Assembly (NCBI GenBank): GCA_029880755.1
Contig: JAOUNW010000035.1
Span: 1-15,786, forward strand
Reading direction: 5' to 3'
From: Gammaproteobacteria bacterium
GTDB lineage: Bacteria; Pseudomonadota; Gammaproteobacteria; Acidiferrobacterales; SZUA-150
DNA length: 15,786 nucleotides
The notes below the pieces were generated by a model. It was not told the DNA's origin, made no database searches, and saw only the letters and a program-made list of their open reading frames with translations. Shown in pieces: positions 13,465 to 15,786 of this stretch. Position 1 is the stretch's first letter; each line of letters starts with the position of its first letter. The position numbers were made by a program, and so were the translations under genes.

Positions 13465-14374
13465 TGATGAATACCCGGTAGTGATCCAGTAGCAACAATC
13501 CAAACAACAACGCAAGGTACTGGATTGAGTAGGTAAATAGTTTTCTCGATAATTTATCGCTATAATTGCGATATAACTTCCATGCATAATAGAGGAATAT
13601 TGTGTTCAAAATCAGTACGCCTGATAAATACAAATAGCCGGCCATATGGGTGGCAAAAGGCAACACAGTTATGGCAACCAGAAGAATCGTATAAAGTAAG
13701 ATATGCAACCGTGTAAATTGACTACCATGAGTCACAGGCAACATGGGAATGTTGACCTTGGCATATTCTTTTTCTCTATATAGAGCCAGAGCCCAGAAAT
13801 GCGGTGGCGTCCAAACAAATATTATTAGAAACAATAATAATGAATGAGCAGTCACCTCTCCTGTAACAGCAGCCCATCCCAGCACCGGTGGTGCTGCACC
13901 CGCCGCACCGCCTATTACGATATTCTGTGGCGTAGCCCGCTTCAGGTACATGGTATAAATCACGGAATAACCAATAAGAGACAGAAAAGTCAGCACAGCG
14001 GTTAGCATATTCACCCAGATCAGGAGAATCCCCATGGAAATTACCCCCAGGACCACAGCAAAACTTATTGCCTCAACTGAACTAAGTTCTCCGCGAGGAA
14101 GTGGTCGATGCTGTGTGCGTGCCATTATAGCATCGGCCTTCTGGTCCAGGACGTGATTCAAACTTGCGGCAGAACCGGCAGCCAGCCCGATTCCCAGAGT
14201 CGCCAGGATCAGAATATTAATCGGTACAGCGCCGGGCGTGGACAAGAACATACCGACAATAGCGGTAAAGACAATCAACGCCACTACCCTGGGTTTGGTC
14301 AGTGACAGATACTCTCGAAACAGCGCCCATAGCTGTCGCTTCCGAGAGTCGACGTTTACACCCAATTCTTCCAT
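13436..14374 (-). CDS. cyoE: Protoheme IX farnesyltransferase (heme O synthase)
   Basis: This UbiA-family membrane enzyme (CyoE/CtaB/COX10) adds a farnesyl group to heme B, giving heme O for terminal oxidases. It has 312 residues and about nine membrane helices. The first polyprenyl-diphosphate site is NHVLDQKADAIMART (N73, D77, D81), followed by the family segment QHRPLPRG. The second conserved loop is YREKEYAKVNIPMLPVTHG. Setting beside SCO and SURF1 genes ties it to a heme-copper oxidase of the cytochrome c (aa3) type. The ribosome site AAGGA directly abuts the ATG at 14374; an in-frame TTG three codons on would have better spacing, so the exact start is uncertain. Confidence 0.96.
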   Translation of the reverse strand: MEELGVNVDSRKRQLWALFREYLSLTKPRVVALIVFTAIVGMFLSTPGAVPINILILATLGIGLAAGSAASLNHVLDQKADAIMARTQHRPLPRGELSSVEAISFAVVLGVISMGILLIWVNMLTAVLTFLSLIGYSVIYTMYLKRATPQNIVIGGAAGAAPPVLGWAAVTGEVTAHSLLLFLIIFVWTPPHFWALALYREKEYAKVNIPMLPVTHGSQFTRLHILLYTILLVAITVLPFATHMAGYLYLSGVLILNTIFLYYAWKLYRNYSDKLSRKLFTYSIQYLALLFGLLLLDHYRVFISEALQSALY

Positions 14375-14377
14375 TCC

Positions 14378-14467
14378 TTATCCAGCAACCTGGTTGCGCG
14401 TTAAACGGCTGGCCATCCTACTCAATTTGATGGGTAACAGCCAGAAAAAAGTCTGTAAAAATGTCAT
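14378..14467 (-). CDS. Possible 29-residue small ORF between the thioredoxin-like gene and cyoE
   Basis: An ATG at 14467, three bases after the upstream stop, opens a frame ending in TAA three bases before the cyoE ATG. The peptide has a hydrophobic, aromatic N-terminal half (TFLQTFFWLLPIKL) and a basic C-terminal half (SRMASRLTRNQVAG), as for a tiny membrane-associated peptide. The tight packing is what makes it notable. No strong ribosome site is seen. In related oxidase clusters ctaA (heme A synthase) often occupies this place; I see no CtaA motif in the peptide, so a remnant is unproven. It may also be plain spacer. Confidence 0.35.
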   Translation of the reverse strand: MTFLQTFFWLLPIKLSRMASRLTRNQVAG

Positions 14468-14470
14468 GTA

Positions 14471-15103
14471 TCAGCCGACCCGCGACACCCTCAATAATCT
14501 GGCCAAATCTTTGTGCATTTTGGAGGCATCCGCATCAGCTGGGTAGCGTAAAATTAAATTGCCCAGCGGATCAACCAGGTAAATCCGGTTGGCGTCCTCC
14601 AGGGGCGTCTCGCCATTATGGCTAAAATCATTCAGCAAAGAAACGATACCGGTTTGCGGCCCTACTACGATCTTTAGATCCCGGTCACTGGTCAGAAAAT
14701 CGGGTAACGGCTGATTACCGAAATTCCTCCCGGCTAATACTAATATTCTTTGAATCCTGTCCTGGTTTTTCGCCTGAGCAATTTGCAGTCGTTTCATTTT
14801 ATCCATATTCGCGAGACATGCCTGGTTACAGCCGGCATCGGAAAAGGCAATCAACAGCCACTTGTGATGCAACTGTTTTAACGATACGGTTTCGCCAGAT
14901 TGCAAAGAAAGTGTTGCTTCCTTAAGTGGCAGAGCCGGCTGCACCAATTCTCCATAGTTACCGAATTGATCAGGCTTCCATCCCATCTTATTCAGACCAT
15001 AGGCAAGCGCAACTGGCAATATACATACAGCTGCGATTAATATCAGCGTTGTACGATTTTTTCTTCTCGACTCTTCATTGATATTGCTATTTTCTGTGGT
15101 CAC
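14471..15103 (-). CDS. Membrane-anchored thioredoxin-fold protein of the cytochrome oxidase cluster
   Basis: This 210-residue protein has a charged cytoplasmic start, one membrane helix (about 19-38) and a periplasmic thioredoxin-like domain. It carries a CxxxC pair, C92 and C96, in FSDAGCNQACLANM, resembling the SCO1 copper motif. The third SCO ligand is missing: the aligned position in LEDANRIYLVDPLGNL is acidic, with no histidine there. It may be a thiol reductase or partial copper carrier for oxidase assembly; uncharacterised proteins of this sort recur between SURF1 and ctaA/ctaB genes. The start is GTG at 15103, supported by AGAGG six bases upstream. It lies 9 bases after the SURF1 stop. 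Confidence 0.8.
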   Translation of the reverse strand: MTTENSNINEESRRKNRTTLILIAAVCILPVALAYGLNKMGWKPDQFGNYGELVQPALPLKEATLSLQSGETVSLKQLHHKWLLIAFSDAGCNQACLANMDKMKRLQIAQAKNQDRIQRILVLAGRNFGNQPLPDFLTSDRDLKIVVGPQTGIVSLLNDFSHNGETPLEDANRIYLVDPLGNLILRYPADADASKMHKDLARLLRVSRVG

Positions 15104-15112
15104 CTGAAACCT

Positions 15113-15786
15113 CTACTTAACAATTTTGCTGGCCGCATCGCGGAAGTTAAAAAACAGAACAATAATCAGCAGAGCGATGGCCAATGAAAACCATTGGAAG
15201 GCATAACCCTGATGCACGGCAATACCGGTATCCAGTCTCTGCCACTCTCGCTCAAACCCCCCGACCTGGCTATCAGGATCGAGCAATAGCACTACTGGTT
15301 GAATGGCAAATGGTACCCGTTCCTGATATCGCTCCAACTCCAGATATTGCCATACCGGATACCACGGTTGATCAGTACGATCCGCCGGTCCTAAGTGAAA
15401 CCCTCCCTTCAGGGGAACAGTGGCCAGTCCCGTTATTGTAACAACACCGGACGGCGTTTGGATAACCGGAAGATCCGTTCTGGATTTCCCCAAGGGAATC
15501 CAGCCCCGGTTAATGAGTATGCGTGTGTCACCGCCGCCAATCTTGACAGGTGTCAGCACATGGTAGCCTGCCTGACCTCTGTGCACCTATTGTCCAGCAA
15601 AATCTGAAATTCTGAATCGTACTCACCCGTCACTATTACACGGTAAAACCGTAACGCCTCCACCGGCTGCGGCTGGGCTGTTATTCGTATGGCCTCATCA
15701 TTGGCTCTCCGATCGTATTCTTCCTGCAGATCGCGTTTCTCCTTCGCTCTGTCCAGTTGCCAAAATCCCAACGCAACCAATACGGG
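15113..15786 (-). pseudogene. SURF1-family oxidase assembly protein, frameshifted and partial (5' end beyond the right edge)
   Basis: Two overlapping frames together make one SURF1 protein. The first enters from the right edge with PVLVALGFWQLDRAKEKR, typical of the region after the first membrane helix, and reaches ILLDNR. It then runs out of the family pattern and stops at 15553. The second resumes as VHRGQAGYHVLTPV, continues through INRGWIPLG and ends with HQGYAFQWFSLAI plus the second membrane helix. The switch is near 15586: minus-strand AATAGGTGCAC would read through as DNRVHRGQ if a third G were present. A TAG precedes the second frame, so it cannot simply extend upstream. Either a true one-base deletion has disabled the gene or a base was lost in sequencing. 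SURF1 assists heme insertion into cytochrome c oxidase subunit I. Confidence 0.85.

Noticed and set aside
13465..13587. Longer N-terminus for the SCO protein from an ATG at 13587
   Set aside because: The extra 41 residues lie inside cyoE, lack a ribosome site and would bury the lipoprotein signal. The GTG at 13464 gives a normal signal and lipobox.
15553..15586. Programmed -1 frameshift as the explanation for the split SURF1
   Set aside because: No slippery heptamer or following strong stem is evident at the junction, and SURF1 is not known to use frameshifting. A deletion or sequencing loss of one G is simpler.

Overview
The window looks like chromosomal DNA from a gammaproteobacterium outside the enteric group. 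The central block has the order M16 peptidase pair - rsmD - coaD - ferredoxin, facing away from ftsY-ftsE-ftsX-rpoH. That divergent arrangement is common in Gammaproteobacteria, and the ferredoxin is almost a copy of the Allochromatium-type 2[4Fe-4S] protein. Base composition is moderate. I saw no tRNA, rRNA, insertion sequence, phage gene or CRISPR array, and no stretch over 300 bases lacks a gene.

Left part (1-3313): a truncated membrane fatty-acid-hydroxylase/sterol-desaturase-type gene runs off the left edge. It is divergent from an ArsR-type HTH protein fused to a rhodanese domain. Between them is a good palindromic operator with an additional half-site, placed to control both genes. Next, on the minus strand, are a C_GCAxxG_C_C redox protein, a TauE/SafE (TSUP) membrane transporter and an unrecognised cysteine-containing lipoprotein. 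An FNR-like box and a palindrome over a predicted -10 lie in front of the redox protein. Rhodanese, TSUP and polycysteine proteins together hint at sulfur or thiol handling; that link is inference.

Middle part (3314-12853): a periplasmic gamma-glutamyltransferase, then an apparent minus-strand operon (catalytic M16 peptidase, inactive M16 partner, rsmD, coaD, ferredoxin) closed by a perfect-palindrome terminator. On the plus strand, ftsY, ftsE and ftsX (SRP receptor and divisome ABC complex) are tightly packed, followed by rpoH (sigma-32). The rpoH upstream region is the most striking regulatory sequence here. It holds a near-perfect CIRCE element (the HrcA operator) whose two arms also form the -35 and extended -10 of a sigma-70-type promoter, and a sigma-E-type promoter whose -10 overlaps the same CIRCE.

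Right part (12865-15786): the end of a cytochrome c oxidase biogenesis cluster on the minus strand. It holds a SURF1-family gene carrying an apparent one-base frameshift and running off the right edge, a membrane-anchored thioredoxin-fold protein with CxxxC, a 29-codon small ORF, heme O synthase (cyoE/ctaB) and a SCO1/SenC copper chaperone lipoprotein. Heme A synthase (ctaA), often found next to ctaB in such clusters, is absent; the small ORF sits where it might be expected.
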